Assembly: GCF_007860095.1 (NCBI RefSeq)
Contig: NZ_SJPT01000014.1
Span: forward strand, 55,231-119,230
DNA: 64,000 bases
Direction of reading: 5' to 3'
Origin: Novipirellula galeiformis
GTDB lineage: Bacteria; Planctomycetota; Planctomycetia; Pirellulales; Pirellulaceae
Shown here: positions 7,250 to 17,030 of the stretch, in pieces
Layout: the number at the start of each line of letters is the position of its first letter
How positions within the stretch are numbered: position 1 is the first letter of the stretch
Program-made: the position numbers and the translations under genes
The notes under the pieces: model-generated
What the model saw: the letters and a program-made list of their open reading frames with translations, nothing else
Database searches by the model: none
What the model was told of the DNA's origin: nothing

Positions 7250-10239
7250 AGTGTTTCCCGATAATGATCCGTTGGCGATTTAGCTCGGTCATTCCATTGG
7301 CGTTTCTTGCATTGAGCGTCCATGCGGAACAGCCAGCCGAAGTGCCCGCCAAGACAGCGGTCGATCGTGCATCGGTCGATGCTGCAAAACATACGCCGGA
7401 GAACTCGGCCAAGCAGTTGAAAGTGCGAGAGGGGCTTGAAGTCCGTTTGGCGGCAGCGGAACCCGATGTCGTGGATCCTGTGTCGGCGGCTTGGAGCACG
7501 GACGGCAAATTGTGGGTTGTCGAAATGTCCGACTATCCCATGCCCAAACCAGGCCAAACCGAACGTCATGGCCGTATCCGTGTGCTTTCGGATCGCGATG
7601 CGAGCGGTCGATTCAAGTCGTCGGTGACCTTCGCCGATGGACTTGATTTTGCCACCGGTATTTTGCCGTGGCAAAACGGCGCGATCGTGACGTTGGCGGG
7701 TGAGATCGTCTACCTGCGTGACGACAATGGAGACGGACAAGCGGACACACGCGAGGTGTGGTTCAAAGGTTTTACCACTGGAAATGAACAACTGCGCGCG
7801 AACCATCCTAGGCTCGGCCCTGACGGTTGGGTGTACGTCGCCAATGGACTACGCGGTGGCGAGATCATCGCGGTCGACCCTCGTTTTCGTGCCAGCAAGA
7901 CGCCACTCAAGCTGCAGGGACGCGATTTTGTCTTCGATCCGCATGGCGGCGAGTGGGGAACCGTTTCGGGTAACAGCCAACACGGTTTGACAATCGATGG
8001 TTTCAATCGACGATTTGGATGTAGCAACCGTAATCCGGCAATCGAATCCGTGCTGTCGGCCGATGTGATCGATCGCGATCCGTTTTTGACGCCGGGCGAT
8101 GCGATCGCCGATGTCGGCAAGTCGGGGTTTAACTCCGAAGTGCACCCGATCAGCAACGCTTGGACGACTAGCAATTTGCATGCAGGCCAATTCAGCGCCG
8201 CTTGTGGTGTCACCGCTCCCGGTTGGGCGATTGATGATACGTCGGAGTGGTTGTTGGTTTGCGAGCCAACCGGCTCGTTGGTCCAACGCCAACGAATGCA
8301 TTGGGGCAACGGCACATGGAAGAGCGAGCGTGAAGCGAACGAGGCCGAATGGTTGGCCAGTTCGGATGACTGGTTTCGCGCTGTCGATTTGGTGCCGGAC
8401 GTGGACGGCGGGGTGCTTGTCGTCGATATGGTTCGCGCTGTGATTGAGCATCCCCATTGGGCGCCGATTGAATTGCAAAATCGTCCCGATACCTGGGATG
8501 GCAAGGAACTCGGTCGGATTTGGCAGGTGCATGTGCCCAACAAACAAATCAAGTCGGTGGCGGTACGCGACGATGCAAGTGCACTTGAGGCGATCGTTTC
8601 TGAAGACCTGTTGTCGAGAATGCTCGCGTCCGACCACTTGCTCGCTCACTACTCACCCGCCGCGCCGCCGCAGGCTAACGTGATCGATTCACTCGCTCGC
8701 TTGCTGAGCGATTCTGCTGTGGCGGGCGAGTCGAAGGCGCGCATCGCGATGTTGTTGAACCGATGGGGCGCGCTGACACCAACGCAACACGCCTCGCTAT
8801 TGGGTGAACAGGATGACCGAGTGCGAGCGTTAGCCATCAAAATGCGACAAGGCAACCGCTTTGACGGCAATCCTGTTTCGTCGACGGCGATGCTGTTTTC
8901 TGCATTTGACGATTCCGCCTTGATCGTTCGTCAAGCGGCACTCGAAACGCTAGTGGCGTCGGTCGATGCATCGGAGTTGAATGATGCGAAGATCTCGCAA
9001 CTGGTTTCGCTGGCGATTCGTGATCGCGAGGCCCCTTGGGTCTTGAAATTGCTCACCGCGCTGCCGAACGAGTTTGCCAGTGAACTTTTGTCCGCCAGTT
9101 TGCCTACGCCACAGAGTCGGGCGACCGCGGTGATTCCAACGTCGGTATTCGAAGGTTGGATGCGTCGCGTCTCGGCGAAAGATCCTCAGCGCGCGACCGA
9201 GTTGTTAGTCAATTGGTTGTCCGAAGCGATGCCCACGGGCGCTGCGGCGGATCAAGCGACGCAAGCGTTGGTGATGCAGATGGCTGCGGCGTGGAGCAAG
9301 GGGGGCGGTGCGAAGGGCACCACCTCGTTGTCCAAGGAAGCGGCGGATCGCATCACGGCTCTCGACTCGTTGGCCGCCTCGATCGCGATTAACGACAAGC
9401 ATGCTGTTGGAACCCGTTTGGATGCAATCGAGTGGTGTCGCAAACAGCCTGAGTTTGCGACCGAATTGCGAGCGCTTGTGGATAAGGCTGTGGACACCAC
9501 CGTCCGTGCCGCGGCGTATCGGGTGCTGATGCAGCGAGACACCGAGTGGACTAAGCAGCAGGTGCTCGATCAAGCGGAATCGATTTCGCCCACCGACCGC
9601 GTGGCCGTGGTCACTGCGGTACGCGGAAGTGTTCAAACGGCAACTTGGTTATTGACCGAGATTGGCCAAGGTAACCTGCCTCGGACCTTCGTCGATCCTT
9701 CGTCGATGGATTGGTTTCGCAGGCATTCGGACGCCGATCTTGCCAAGCTAGGACGCGAAACGTTCGCTCCGGCTGGCGATGTGCTCGAAGTACTTCGTGA
9801 ATATGAGTCTGCGGCAAAGGAAATTGAAACGGCCGACGTGGTGCAAGGCAAGGCATTGTTCGCCCAGCATTGTGCTAATTGTCATCGCATCGATGAGGTC
9901 GGTCACGTGGTGGGTCCCGATATCAGCGATAGCCGTACCAAGACGCCGGAAGCATTGCTTGCCGCCATCCTTGACCCCAGTGCGGCCATTGATGCCTCTT
10001 ATGCGAGTTACAGCATCCTAACGGTCGATGGCGAAGCGGTCAGCGGATTGCTCGCCGGAGAATCAAGCGATTCCGTGACGCTGGTGATTCCAGGCGGACA
10101 TACCCGGCGATTTGAGCGTGAGGATATCGAGATCTTCCGCGCTTCGAGTGTTTCGCTGATGCCCGAGGGGATGCAGCGGGTGATGAATGTGGAACAGATG
10201 CGAAATCTGATCGGCTATCTGAAGCGTTGGCGTTATTAG
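7246..10239 (+). CDS. PVC-type dehydrogenase with C-terminal c-type heme domain
   Basis: A 997-residue exported protein (leader about residues 5-27, ending SVHAEQ). The N-terminal half matches the planctomycete membrane-bound dehydrogenase family, a predicted beta-propeller (LKVREGLEVRLAAAEPDVVDP; LWVVEMSDYP; NHPRLGPDGWVYVANG). A helical repeat-like middle follows. The C-terminal heme domain has CANCH (C876, C879, H880) and the typical ending ILDPSAAIDASYASY, SLMPEGMQ and MRNLIGYL. One covalently bound heme is expected, so it probably oxidises a substrate or relays electrons in the periplasm; no substrate is known. ATG 7246 overlaps the preceding TGA, implying a fixed ratio with the ceramidase-like protein. 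A paralogue lies at 49217-52180. Confidence 0.88.
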   Translation: MKCFPIMIRWRFSSVIPLAFLALSVHAEQPAEVPAKTAVDRASVDAAKHTPENSAKQLKVREGLEVRLAAAEPDVVDPVSAAWSTDGKLWVVEMSDYPMPKPGQTERHGRIRVLSDRDASGRFKSSVTFADGLDFATGILPWQNGAIVTLAGEIVYLRDDNGDGQADTREVWFKGFTTGNEQLRANHPRLGPDGWVYVANGLRGGEIIAVDPRFRASKTPLKLQGRDFVFDPHGGEWGTVSGNSQHGLTIDGFNRRFGCSNRNPAIESVLSADVIDRDPFLTPGDAIADVGKSGFNSEVHPISNAWTTSNLHAGQFSAACGVTAPGWAIDDTSEWLLVCEPTGSLVQRQRMHWGNGTWKSEREANEAEWLASSDDWFRAVDLVPDVDGGVLVVDMVRAVIEHPHWAPIELQNRPDTWDGKELGRIWQVHVPNKQIKSVAVRDDASALEAIVSEDLLSRMLASDHLLAHYSPAAPPQANVIDSLARLLSDSAVAGESKARIAMLLNRWGALTPTQHASLLGEQDDRVRALAIKMRQGNRFDGNPVSSTAMLFSAFDDSALIVRQAALETLVASVDASELNDAKISQLVSLAIRDREAPWVLKLLTALPNEFASELLSASLPTPQSRATAVIPTSVFEGWMRRVSAKDPQRATELLVNWLSEAMPTGAAADQATQALVMQMAAAWSKGGGAKGTTSLSKEAADRITALDSLAASIAINDKHAVGTRLDAIEWCRKQPEFATELRALVDKAVDTTVRAAAYRVLMQRDTEWTKQQVLDQAESISPTDRVAVVTAVRGSVQTATWLLTEIGQGNLPRTFVDPSSMDWFRRHSDADLAKLGRETFAPAGDVLEVLREYESAAKEIETADVVQGKALFAQHCANCHRIDEVGHVVGPDISDSRTKTPEALLAAILDPSAAIDASYASYSILTVDGEAVSGLLAGESSDSVTLVIPGGHTRRFEREDIEIFRASSVSLMPEGMQRVMNVEQMRNLIGYLKRWRY

Positions 10240-10272
10240 TCGAAAAACGACGGTTTCTCGACGTTAAATGCT

Positions 10273-10306
10273 CTCTCTCTCCTCACATCGTCACGAGGAG
10301 AGAGAG
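10273..10306. repeat. Perfect 12-bp inverted repeat, possible terminator or RNA hairpin
   Basis: CTCTCTCTCCTC (10273-10284) and GAGGAGAGAGAG (10295-10306) are perfect reverse complements around a 10-base loop. It lies 33 bases after the PVC dehydrogenase stop, where a transcript end is expected. No T-tract follows, so it is not a standard intrinsic terminator. It could protect the 3' end or work with Rho. Confidence 0.6.
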
Positions 10307-10482
10307 TGTCGGGTCAGCGAGCTAAAGCTGGCAATCGGCGTGTTTCGCATCCACGGCATGGCGGTTTGCGTTTCCATGCGACCCCACGATTACAGTGGTT
10401 TTCCCTGAATCGGCACGTTTTTTAAGAATTGGTGTCACAGTACCACCTCTGCCGACATGGTATTAGAAAGGGAACGTGACCT

Positions 10483-11019
10483 ATGCAACGAAACGAATTC
10501 GCCAGACTTGTGCTGGAGCATCAGGGACGTCTCCGCATGTTCATTCGCATGTTGGGGACGCTACCGGATGCCGTCGATGATTTAGCGCAAGATGCGTTTG
10601 TCGTTGCGTACGAGCGTTTTGAGATGCTCGATGACGTTGACCAGGCCGGTCCGTGGTTGCGAGCGATCGCTCGCAACTTGGTGCGAAACGAGTTGCGGAA
10701 ATCCACGCGGCGACGACGGGTCGTCAATGTCTCGCTTAGCGAAGCGATGTTAGCGGTGCCCGACGAATCGTTGGTGCATGGCGATTCGTTGGTGGACGAT
10801 GGGGGCGAAGAATGGTTTGCGGCACTGCGTGTTTGCGTGGAACGCTTGCCCCATCATGGCCGAGTGCTCGTGGACGGCCGCTACCAACGCGGTCAAAATG
10901 CATCGCAATTGGCTAGTGAAACGGATATGACGCCCGCTGCGGTTCGCCAGGCATTGTCAAGGTTGCGCGGTTTACTGCGAAAGTGTGTCGAAACTCGTTT
11001 GCGAGAGGGAACGATATGA
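10483..11019 (+). CDS. ECF-type RNA polymerase sigma factor, planctomycete family
   Basis: A 178-residue sigma-70-family protein containing only regions 2 and 4. Region 2 includes DAVDDLAQDAFVVAYERF and GPWLRAIARNLVRNELRK (about residues 28-74). Region 4 includes ASQLASETDMTPAAVRQALSRLR (about 140-163), a helix-turn-helix for the -35 element. The length fits ECF factors, and the pattern fits the Rhodopirellula/Verrucomicrobium sigma family. It begins after AAAGGGAACGTGACCT with a good purine-rich site. Its TGA overlaps the ATG of the FecR/LamG gene, so that protein is the probable anti-sigma partner. It likely directs the downstream PSD1/DUF1501 genes, and possibly its own operon. Confidence 0.9.
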   Translation: MQRNEFARLVLEHQGRLRMFIRMLGTLPDAVDDLAQDAFVVAYERFEMLDDVDQAGPWLRAIARNLVRNELRKSTRRRRVVNVSLSEAMLAVPDESLVHGDSLVDDGGEEWFAALRVCVERLPHHGRVLVDGRYQRGQNASQLASETDMTPAAVRQALSRLRGLLRKCVETRLREGTI

Positions 11020-12704
11020 GCGAGCTTCGTTTTGACGAACAACTCGGTCGTTTGCTTGATGGCGAGATCGAGGAACGCGAGCTGAGCCAGCTAACCAAGT
11101 CGTTGGCGTCGGACGAGGAGCTCTGCAAGCGTTTCCGCGACCATCTGCAAATCGACGAGGCGTTGACGATCTTGTCGGCCGAGGATCGTTCTGCGGTGCG
11201 GTTTGTGCAATTGTTGGATCTGCGTCTAGAGGCGGAATCTCAAAAATTCGATTTTCTTAACAGTGTGCTCGATCGCTCGAGCGTGCGTGCTGCACGCGAT
11301 TTGATGCGTCGCTGGGCCCCGTTGGCGACCGCCGTGTTGGCAGCAACTGTCTTGGCCGCGTTTGCGGCCGGTTTGTGGACCGGGCGGCAAGTGGGGCCGA
11401 GGGCGGTGAAGGTGTCGGTGGCTGAAATGGTCGAAAACACCATTCCAGCCGAACCGGTGGACGATTCCGTCGCAATTTTAAAGCAAGTCGTGGATGCTCG
11501 ATGGGCCGGCGACGTGGCGTTCGCTGAAGGAGATGCGGTCTCACCGCACGAAGTCATTCATTTGCAATCAGGGCTGGTTCAATTGCAGTTCTTTCGCGGC
11601 GCGATGCTGACGTTGGAAGGGCCGGCGCGGTTGGAAATCAAGGACCAAGATCAAGTCCAGTTGTATGCCGGGCGGGCCTGGGCCCAAGTCCCCGTGCCCG
11701 CGCGGGGGTTCACGGTGCTGACACCGGAGACAAAAATTGTTGACTTGGGAACCGAGTTTGGTGTCTCTGCGATGCCAGGCGAACGCACCGAGGTGCGGGT
11801 CTTCGATGGCTTGGTCGAACTCTATGATCCGGCGGCGTCTAGCGATGCAACGTTGCTGCATGAGCTGGCGACCGGCCAGTCGTTGAGTGTGGATTCCCGT
11901 GGCCGTTCGGCACCGTTGGCCGAGCGGGTTACGGAGATGCCGCCCCAATCGTTATTGCAACGCAAACGGCAACAACAGATCGAAAAAGGCTACCAGCGAT
12001 GGAGGCAATGGAGTGAGGAGATCCGCTTGGATCCTCGCGTGCTGCTCTACTACACCTTTGATCCGCCCGTGGGGTCACCGACGACCCTGCGAAATCAAGC
12101 GTCCGCGGAGCGGCTTTCCGATGGGGCGGTCATCGGTTGTTCGTGGAGCGAAGGTCGTTGGCCGCAAAAGACGGCGCTCGACTTCAAGCGTCCTAGCGAT
12201 CGGGTGCGATTCCATTTAGCCGGTGAGTTCGAATCGGTCACTTTGGCGGCTTGGGTTCGCGTTGATGGGCTCGATCGGATGCTCAGCTCGTTGTTGCTGA
12301 CCGATGGTTGGGACGCAGGCGAAATCCATTGGCAATTTGATCGCGAAGGTCAACTTGGGCTTTCGGTCGGACACGCCTCGGGCGTGAAGTGGCGATACAC
12401 GGATCCCTTGGTTGACCTGACTCGGTTGGGCAGCTGGGTCCATGTCGCCTCGGTATTTGATGGTCCGAATAAATCCGTTCGTCACTACTTCAACGGGAGC
12501 CGCGTGCCTCATGAAGAATTGCTTGAATACGATGGACTGGTTCGGATCGGTGACGCGGAATTGTGTAATTGGGGGCGTCCGTTGGATCAGACCTCCAAGG
12601 CGATTCGGAATTTTAATGGACGAATGGATGAATTTCTTCTGCTCAGCGATGCGCTCGAGGATGCCGAGATTCAGCGAATCTACGAATCCGGCAACCCCAA
12701 CTGA
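11016..12704 (+). CDS. FecR-type membrane anti-sigma protein with C-terminal LamG-like domain
   Basis: ATG 11016 was chosen because it overlaps the sigma-factor TGA and gives an N-terminus starting MSELRFDEQ, giving 562 residues. Residues 1-90 form a cytoplasmic helical anti-sigma-like region. One membrane helix spans about 101-120 (APLATAVLAATVLAAFAAGLW). A periplasmic FecR domain occupies about 155-280 (FTVLTPETKIVDLGTEFGVS). The C-terminus (about 345-555) resembles a LamG/concanavalin-type sugar-binding fold (VTLAAWVRVDGL; WVHVASVFDG; GRMDEFLLLSDALEDAEIQRIY). It looks like a one-piece receptor: ligand binding outside, sigma control inside. The ligand is unknown. Confidence 0.85.
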   Translation: MSELRFDEQLGRLLDGEIEERELSQLTKSLASDEELCKRFRDHLQIDEALTILSAEDRSAVRFVQLLDLRLEAESQKFDFLNSVLDRSSVRAARDLMRRWAPLATAVLAATVLAAFAAGLWTGRQVGPRAVKVSVAEMVENTIPAEPVDDSVAILKQVVDARWAGDVAFAEGDAVSPHEVIHLQSGLVQLQFFRGAMLTLEGPARLEIKDQDQVQLYAGRAWAQVPVPARGFTVLTPETKIVDLGTEFGVSAMPGERTEVRVFDGLVELYDPAASSDATLLHELATGQSLSVDSRGRSAPLAERVTEMPPQSLLQRKRQQQIEKGYQRWRQWSEEIRLDPRVLLYYTFDPPVGSPTTLRNQASAERLSDGAVIGCSWSEGRWPQKTALDFKRPSDRVRFHLAGEFESVTLAAWVRVDGLDRMLSSLLLTDGWDAGEIHWQFDREGQLGLSVGHASGVKWRYTDPLVDLTRLGSWVHVASVFDGPNKSVRHYFNGSRVPHEELLEYDGLVRIGDAELCNWGRPLDQTSKAIRNFNGRMDEFLLLSDALEDAEIQRIYESGNPN

Positions 12705-12717
12705 TAAGGAATCGAAC

Positions 12718-15306
12718 ATGCTTGATGCAAAGTCACAGGGAACGCCCGCCGCGGGGTTCCGGCAATCGTTAAAGGCGATCACGCGGTTGATCGATCGTAT
12801 GGCGACGCCGATCTTACCAACGTTGCTGGTCGCGTTGCTTGGTTCCGCAACGATCAACGTTCCAGCGGCACACGCGGATGATTCCGTCGCCGCGGGAAGT
12901 GGTCAGCCGGACGCCGAAGGGATTCGTTTTTTCGAAAGCAAGATTCGGCCGGTCTTGATCGAAAGTTGCTACGATTGCCATAGCGAGGATGAGCAAGAGT
13001 CCGACCTCCGAGTCGATACACTCGAAGGGATGTTGACCGGCGGACTCGCCGGAGCCTCCGTGGTTCCGGGGAAGCCGAAGAGCAGTCTGATGTTAACTGC
13101 CATCCTCTATCACGATAGCGACCTCAGGATGCCACCTGATGAAAAACTCTCGGATTCGCAAATTGCCGATGTGACTCGTTGGATCGAAATGGGGGCGCCG
13201 CACCCCGATAGTGCAAACGTCAAACCGATCAAGCGTCGTGGGGATATTGATATTGAGTTAGGGCGGAAACACTGGGCGTTCCAACCTCCGGTCAAGGTCG
13301 ATCCCCCTCGCGTCGCCGCTGCGTCAACGGCTGATTCCGGCTCGGGGTCGCAATCGGATCGCTCACGCAATCCGATCGATGCATTCATCTTGTCGCGTTT
13401 AGAAAAAGAGGGTCTGCAGCGAGTTGCCGCCGCAGATAAAGCGACCTTGATTCGTCGTGCAACGTTTGACTTGATCGGATTGCCGCCGACGCCTGCGGAA
13501 ATCGAAGCCTTTATCGCCGATGACTCTCCCGACGCGTTTCGTCACGTTGTCGATCGTTTGCTCGCTTCGCCTCACTACGGCGAACGATGGGGGCGACATT
13601 GGTTGGACATCGCCCGCTACGCTGACTCCAACGGCTTAGATGAAAATGTGGCTCATGGAAATGCGTGGCGGTACCGCGATTATGTCGTCAACGCGCTGAA
13701 CAACGACAAACCCTACGATGAGTTTGTCGTTGAGCAATTGGCTGGTGATCTGCTCGATTCGGGAACGGATGTGGCGCTCAAAAACGAGCGGCTAATCGCA
13801 ACCGGGTACCTTGTCTTGGGACCGAAGGTCTTGGCTGAACCGGATCAAGCCAAGATGGAAATGGACATCATCGATGAGCAGCTTGACACGATTGGTCGTA
13901 GCATCATGGGGCTGACCATCGGCTGTGCACGTTGTCATACGCATAAGTTTGATCCGATTAGTCACCATGATTATTACGGTTTGGCGGGGATCTTCAAAAG
14001 CACGCACACGATGGATAGCTACAAAACGGTCGCAAAATGGCACGAGACTGCCATCGAGACGCCGGAGGATGTGGCTCGTCGAGAAGCGCATGAACAACGC
14101 GTTGCGGCTCAGCAGAAATTGATCGCAGAACGGGTTGCCGATGCGACTGCGAAATTGGATCCCGCGCCGGCGGCGGAGACCAAGCCTGAGGAAGTTGAGA
14201 AGTTGTTCCCGGCCGAGACGCTCACCGCTCTGAAGGAGTTGCGAGACGAGCTGAAGAAGATCCAGGATGCTGCTCCCGAAATGCCGATGGCCATGGGAGT
14301 CGTTGAGGGGACTGTGGCGGACACTTCGGTGCATCTTCGCGGCAGCCATCTGACGCTCGGTGATGTCGTCCCGCGGCGGTTCCCCGAGGTGCTGGCCGAT
14401 GACAATCAGTCTCCTTTGCCAGCGGAACAAAGTGGCCGACTTGAATTCGCCCGTTGGTTGACCAGCGGAACGCATCCGTTGACCGCGCGAGTGATGGTCA
14501 ATCGGATTTGGCGAGGTCACTTCGGTAAAGGGATCGTCACGACGGTCGATAATTTCGGAGTGCAAGGTAACGCTCCGTCGCATCCCGAGTTGCTGGACTG
14601 GTTGGCTGTGCGATTTGTTGAAGAGGGTTGGTCGATCAAAGCGATGCATCGCATGATCATGCTCTCCGAGACGTACCAAACCAGCAGCACGTTTGATGCT
14701 CACAACAATGACGTGGATCCAGGTAACCAATTCTATTGGCGTTATAACCTTCGCCGACTTGAAGCGGAGGCAATACGCGACGGTTTGTTGGCGGTCAGCG
14801 GAACGCTCGATCGCACCACCGGTGGTAACATCATGCAGTACAAGACTCGTGAGTACATTTTTAACCATACGTCCGAAGACAAGTCCGAGTACGTCACATC
14901 GCGGCGTTCGATTTATGTTCCGGTGATTCGCAACCATCTCTACGACATGTTTCAGTTGTTTGATTACACCGATGCAAGCGTGTTAACGGGAGACCGGAAC
15001 ACTAGCACGATTGCCCCTCAGGCGCTGTTCATGATGAACTCTGAACTTATTGACGAGTTGACGTTTGCGATTGCAGATCGTTTGCTGCAAATCGATACCG
15101 ATTTGCCGACTCGGATCAATCGGTTGTATTTGGAATCCTACGGTCGCCCCGCTTCGCCAGAAGAACTGTCATCCGCGACCGCGTTTCTGTCACAGTTTCA
15201 AACCATGGTGGCAAAACGGTCTGACAAAATGGACCCTCAACGACTTGCCTGGCAAGCTTTTTGTCAATCGGTTGTTTCGTCCAATGAATTTGTTTATCTG
15301 CGTTAA
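12718..15306 (+). CDS. PSD1-family cytochrome (PSCyt1-DUF1549-DUF1553)
   Basis: The start at ATG 12718 follows TAAGGAATCGAAC, 13 bases after the FecR/LamG stop; longer in-frame extensions run into that gene. The 862-residue protein has an uncleaved or Sec leader (about 30-53), then PSCyt1 with CYDCH (C84, C87, H88) and the SSLMLTAILYHDSDLRMPP segment. DUF1549 follows (LIRRATFDLIGLPPTP; HYGERWGRHWLDIARYADSNG) with a second heme-like CARCH motif (CARCHTHKFDPI). Then comes an Ala/Glu-rich helical stretch and DUF1553 (NPLTARVMVNRIW type sequence; NFGVQGNAPSHPELLDWLA). Family members are exported multiheme-like proteins of unknown reaction, nearly always paired with DUF1501. It is the third gene of the sigma operon. 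Confidence 0.92.
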   Translation: MLDAKSQGTPAAGFRQSLKAITRLIDRMATPILPTLLVALLGSATINVPAAHADDSVAAGSGQPDAEGIRFFESKIRPVLIESCYDCHSEDEQESDLRVDTLEGMLTGGLAGASVVPGKPKSSLMLTAILYHDSDLRMPPDEKLSDSQIADVTRWIEMGAPHPDSANVKPIKRRGDIDIELGRKHWAFQPPVKVDPPRVAAASTADSGSGSQSDRSRNPIDAFILSRLEKEGLQRVAAADKATLIRRATFDLIGLPPTPAEIEAFIADDSPDAFRHVVDRLLASPHYGERWGRHWLDIARYADSNGLDENVAHGNAWRYRDYVVNALNNDKPYDEFVVEQLAGDLLDSGTDVALKNERLIATGYLVLGPKVLAEPDQAKMEMDIIDEQLDTIGRSIMGLTIGCARCHTHKFDPISHHDYYGLAGIFKSTHTMDSYKTVAKWHETAIETPEDVARREAHEQRVAAQQKLIAERVADATAKLDPAPAAETKPEEVEKLFPAETLTALKELRDELKKIQDAAPEMPMAMGVVEGTVADTSVHLRGSHLTLGDVVPRRFPEVLADDNQSPLPAEQSGRLEFARWLTSGTHPLTARVMVNRIWRGHFGKGIVTTVDNFGVQGNAPSHPELLDWLAVRFVEEGWSIKAMHRMIMLSETYQTSSTFDAHNNDVDPGNQFYWRYNLRRLEAEAIRDGLLAVSGTLDRTTGGNIMQYKTREYIFNHTSEDKSEYVTSRRSIYVPVIRNHLYDMFQLFDYTDASVLTGDRNTSTIAPQALFMMNSELIDELTFAIADRLLQIDTDLPTRINRLYLESYGRPASPEELSSATAFLSQFQTMVAKRSDKMDPQRLAWQAFCQSVVSSNEFVYLR

Positions 15307-15372
15307 TGTGCCGCTGCGCAACGTGCGTCGAACCTAGGTCTCATCCCTCCACGAACCATTGAGCCATCGAAC

Positions 15373-16782
15373 ATGAATTTTTCACGCCGAGAACTTCTGC
15401 AAAACTCCGCAGTCGGTTTTGGATCGCTTGCCTTGGCATCACTATTGGCCGAGGAGGCTGGCGCTGCAACAACGCCGCAAAATCCCAGCGGGATCAAAGC
15501 ACCGCATTTTGCCCCGCGAGCCAAGCGAGTCATCTTTCTGTTCATGAAAGGTGGCCCCTCGCATATGGATACGTTCGACTACAAGCCTCAGTTGCAGAAA
15601 GACGACGGCAAACCGCTGCCGTTTGAGAAGCCACGCGTCCAATTTGCGCCCACCAGCGAGTTGCTCGCATCGCCATGGAAATTTAAGAAATATGGCGAAA
15701 GCGGAATCGCAGTAAGCGAGTTGTTTCCTCATGTCGCGGAGTGTGTTGACGATCTCTGTATCATCAATTCGCTACATGGTACCAACGCGGCGCATGGAGG
15801 GGCCTGCTTGAAATTGCATACCGGCAGCGATGTCTTTGTGCGTCCAAGCATGGGGTCCTGGGTCAACTATGGGTTGGGCTCCGAAAACCAGAATATGCCG
15901 GGATTCCTTACGATTTGTCCCACACTCGCGCACGGGGGGACCAAGAATTGGGGGTCTGCGTTTTTACCCGCCAGTTGTGCAGGCACCCCGCTGGGCAATG
16001 CCAGTCAATCGTCGGAGCAAGCACGGGTGAAATTTGCCGAAAATGCACGGTTGTCACTCGAAGCGCAGCGGATGCAGCTTGATATGATGCAATCGCTTAA
16101 CCACAAATTCCTCGATACGACGGGACCCGATTCGGCTTTGGAAGCGCGGATCAAGTCCTTCGAATTGGCGTTCCGGATGCAAACGGAAATGCCCGAAGCA
16201 TTGGATTTGAGCAGCGAGACGGGGGCTACCCACAAATTGTACGGGTTGGACGACAAAGTGACCGAGGATTTCGGTCGCCAGTGCTTGATGGCGCGGCGTT
16301 TTGTCGAACGGGGTGTGCGATTTGTCCAAGTCTCACACAGTAACACCGAGGTCCAATGGGACCAACATGGCGCCCTGCGAAAGGGGCATACGCAGAATGC
16401 GGCCGAAGTCGATAAGCCGATCGCAGGTTTGTTGCGTGACTTAAAAGCACGTGGATTGTTAAAGGATACGCTCGTGTTGTGGGGTGGCGAGTTCGGTCGT
16501 ACGCCGACTTGCCAAGGTGCCGGTCGCGATGGACGTGATCACAACCCCGAAGGCTTCACGATGTGGATGGCGGGCGCGGGGGTGCGCACCGGTATCCAGT
16601 ACGGTGAAACGGATGAATACGGCTATTACGCTAGCGTCAATAAAGTACACATCCACGACTTGCACGCGACCCTTCTGCATCTGATGGGGATCGATCATGA
16701 ACGTCTTACCTATCGACACGCGGGACGTGATTTCCGTTTGACCGATGTGGCGGGACGCGTTGTTACCGATATCCTCAGCTAA
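15373..16782 (+). CDS. DUF1501 exported protein, partner of PSD1
   Basis: A 469-residue protein starting with a twin-arginine-type leader ([20 protein letters not shown]). DUF1501 proteins are distant relatives of the alkaline phosphatase/sulfatase fold. Seen here are [49 protein letters not shown] with [21 protein letters not shown], and a [31 protein letters not shown] ending split by a histidine pair. It lies 66 bases after the PSD1 gene. Tat export suggests cofactor loading or folding in the cytoplasm. The reaction is unknown. Confidence 0.9.
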   Translation: MNFSRRELLQNSAVGFGSLALASLLAEEAGAATTPQNPSGIKAPHFAPRAKRVIFLFMKGGPSHMDTFDYKPQLQKDDGKPLPFEKPRVQFAPTSELLASPWKFKKYGESGIAVSELFPHVAECVDDLCIINSLHGTNAAHGGACLKLHTGSDVFVRPSMGSWVNYGLGSENQNMPGFLTICPTLAHGGTKNWGSAFLPASCAGTPLGNASQSSEQARVKFAENARLSLEAQRMQLDMMQSLNHKFLDTTGPDSALEARIKSFELAFRMQTEMPEALDLSSETGATHKLYGLDDKVTEDFGRQCLMARRFVERGVRFVQVSHSNTEVQWDQHGALRKGHTQNAAEVDKPIAGLLRDLKARGLLKDTLVLWGGEFGRTPTCQGAGRDGRDHNPEGFTMWMAGAGVRTGIQYGETDEYGYYASVNKVHIHDLHATLLHLMGIDHERLTYRHAGRDFRLTDVAGRVVTDILS

Positions 16783-17030
16783 CTCCAAATTTGTTGTTAG
16801 GCTAACGCAACATCGTGCGTTTGAATCGATGTACGATGGCATCTACATTCCAGCTCACGGGCGGTGCCGGTCAGCGCCCCGTTTGAGCTCAGGAGCTTGG
16901 AAGTGTTGCTCCGCGAGTCGTTCGGCGAAGGGAATGTCGGCCGTTAACCACCAGCAAGCATTGCGAGAAAATCATCGACGCCAATTCAGATTCATCCGCG
17001 CCACCGGATTCACTTAACCGCGCTCGTTGG

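Noticed and set aside
10273..10306. Called as an intrinsic terminator
   Set aside because: The stem is perfect but no T-tract follows; kept only as an inverted repeat of uncertain role.
13792..14937. A 381-residue open frame on the minus strand inside the first PSD1 gene
   Set aside because: Composition is His/Arg-rich and lacks domains; the opposite strand encodes clear DUF1549/DUF1553 motifs.
16745..17017. A 90-residue frame reading through the intergenic region before the MFS gene
   Set aside because: It overlaps the DUF1501 3' end and has no motif; it is in a different frame from the transporter.
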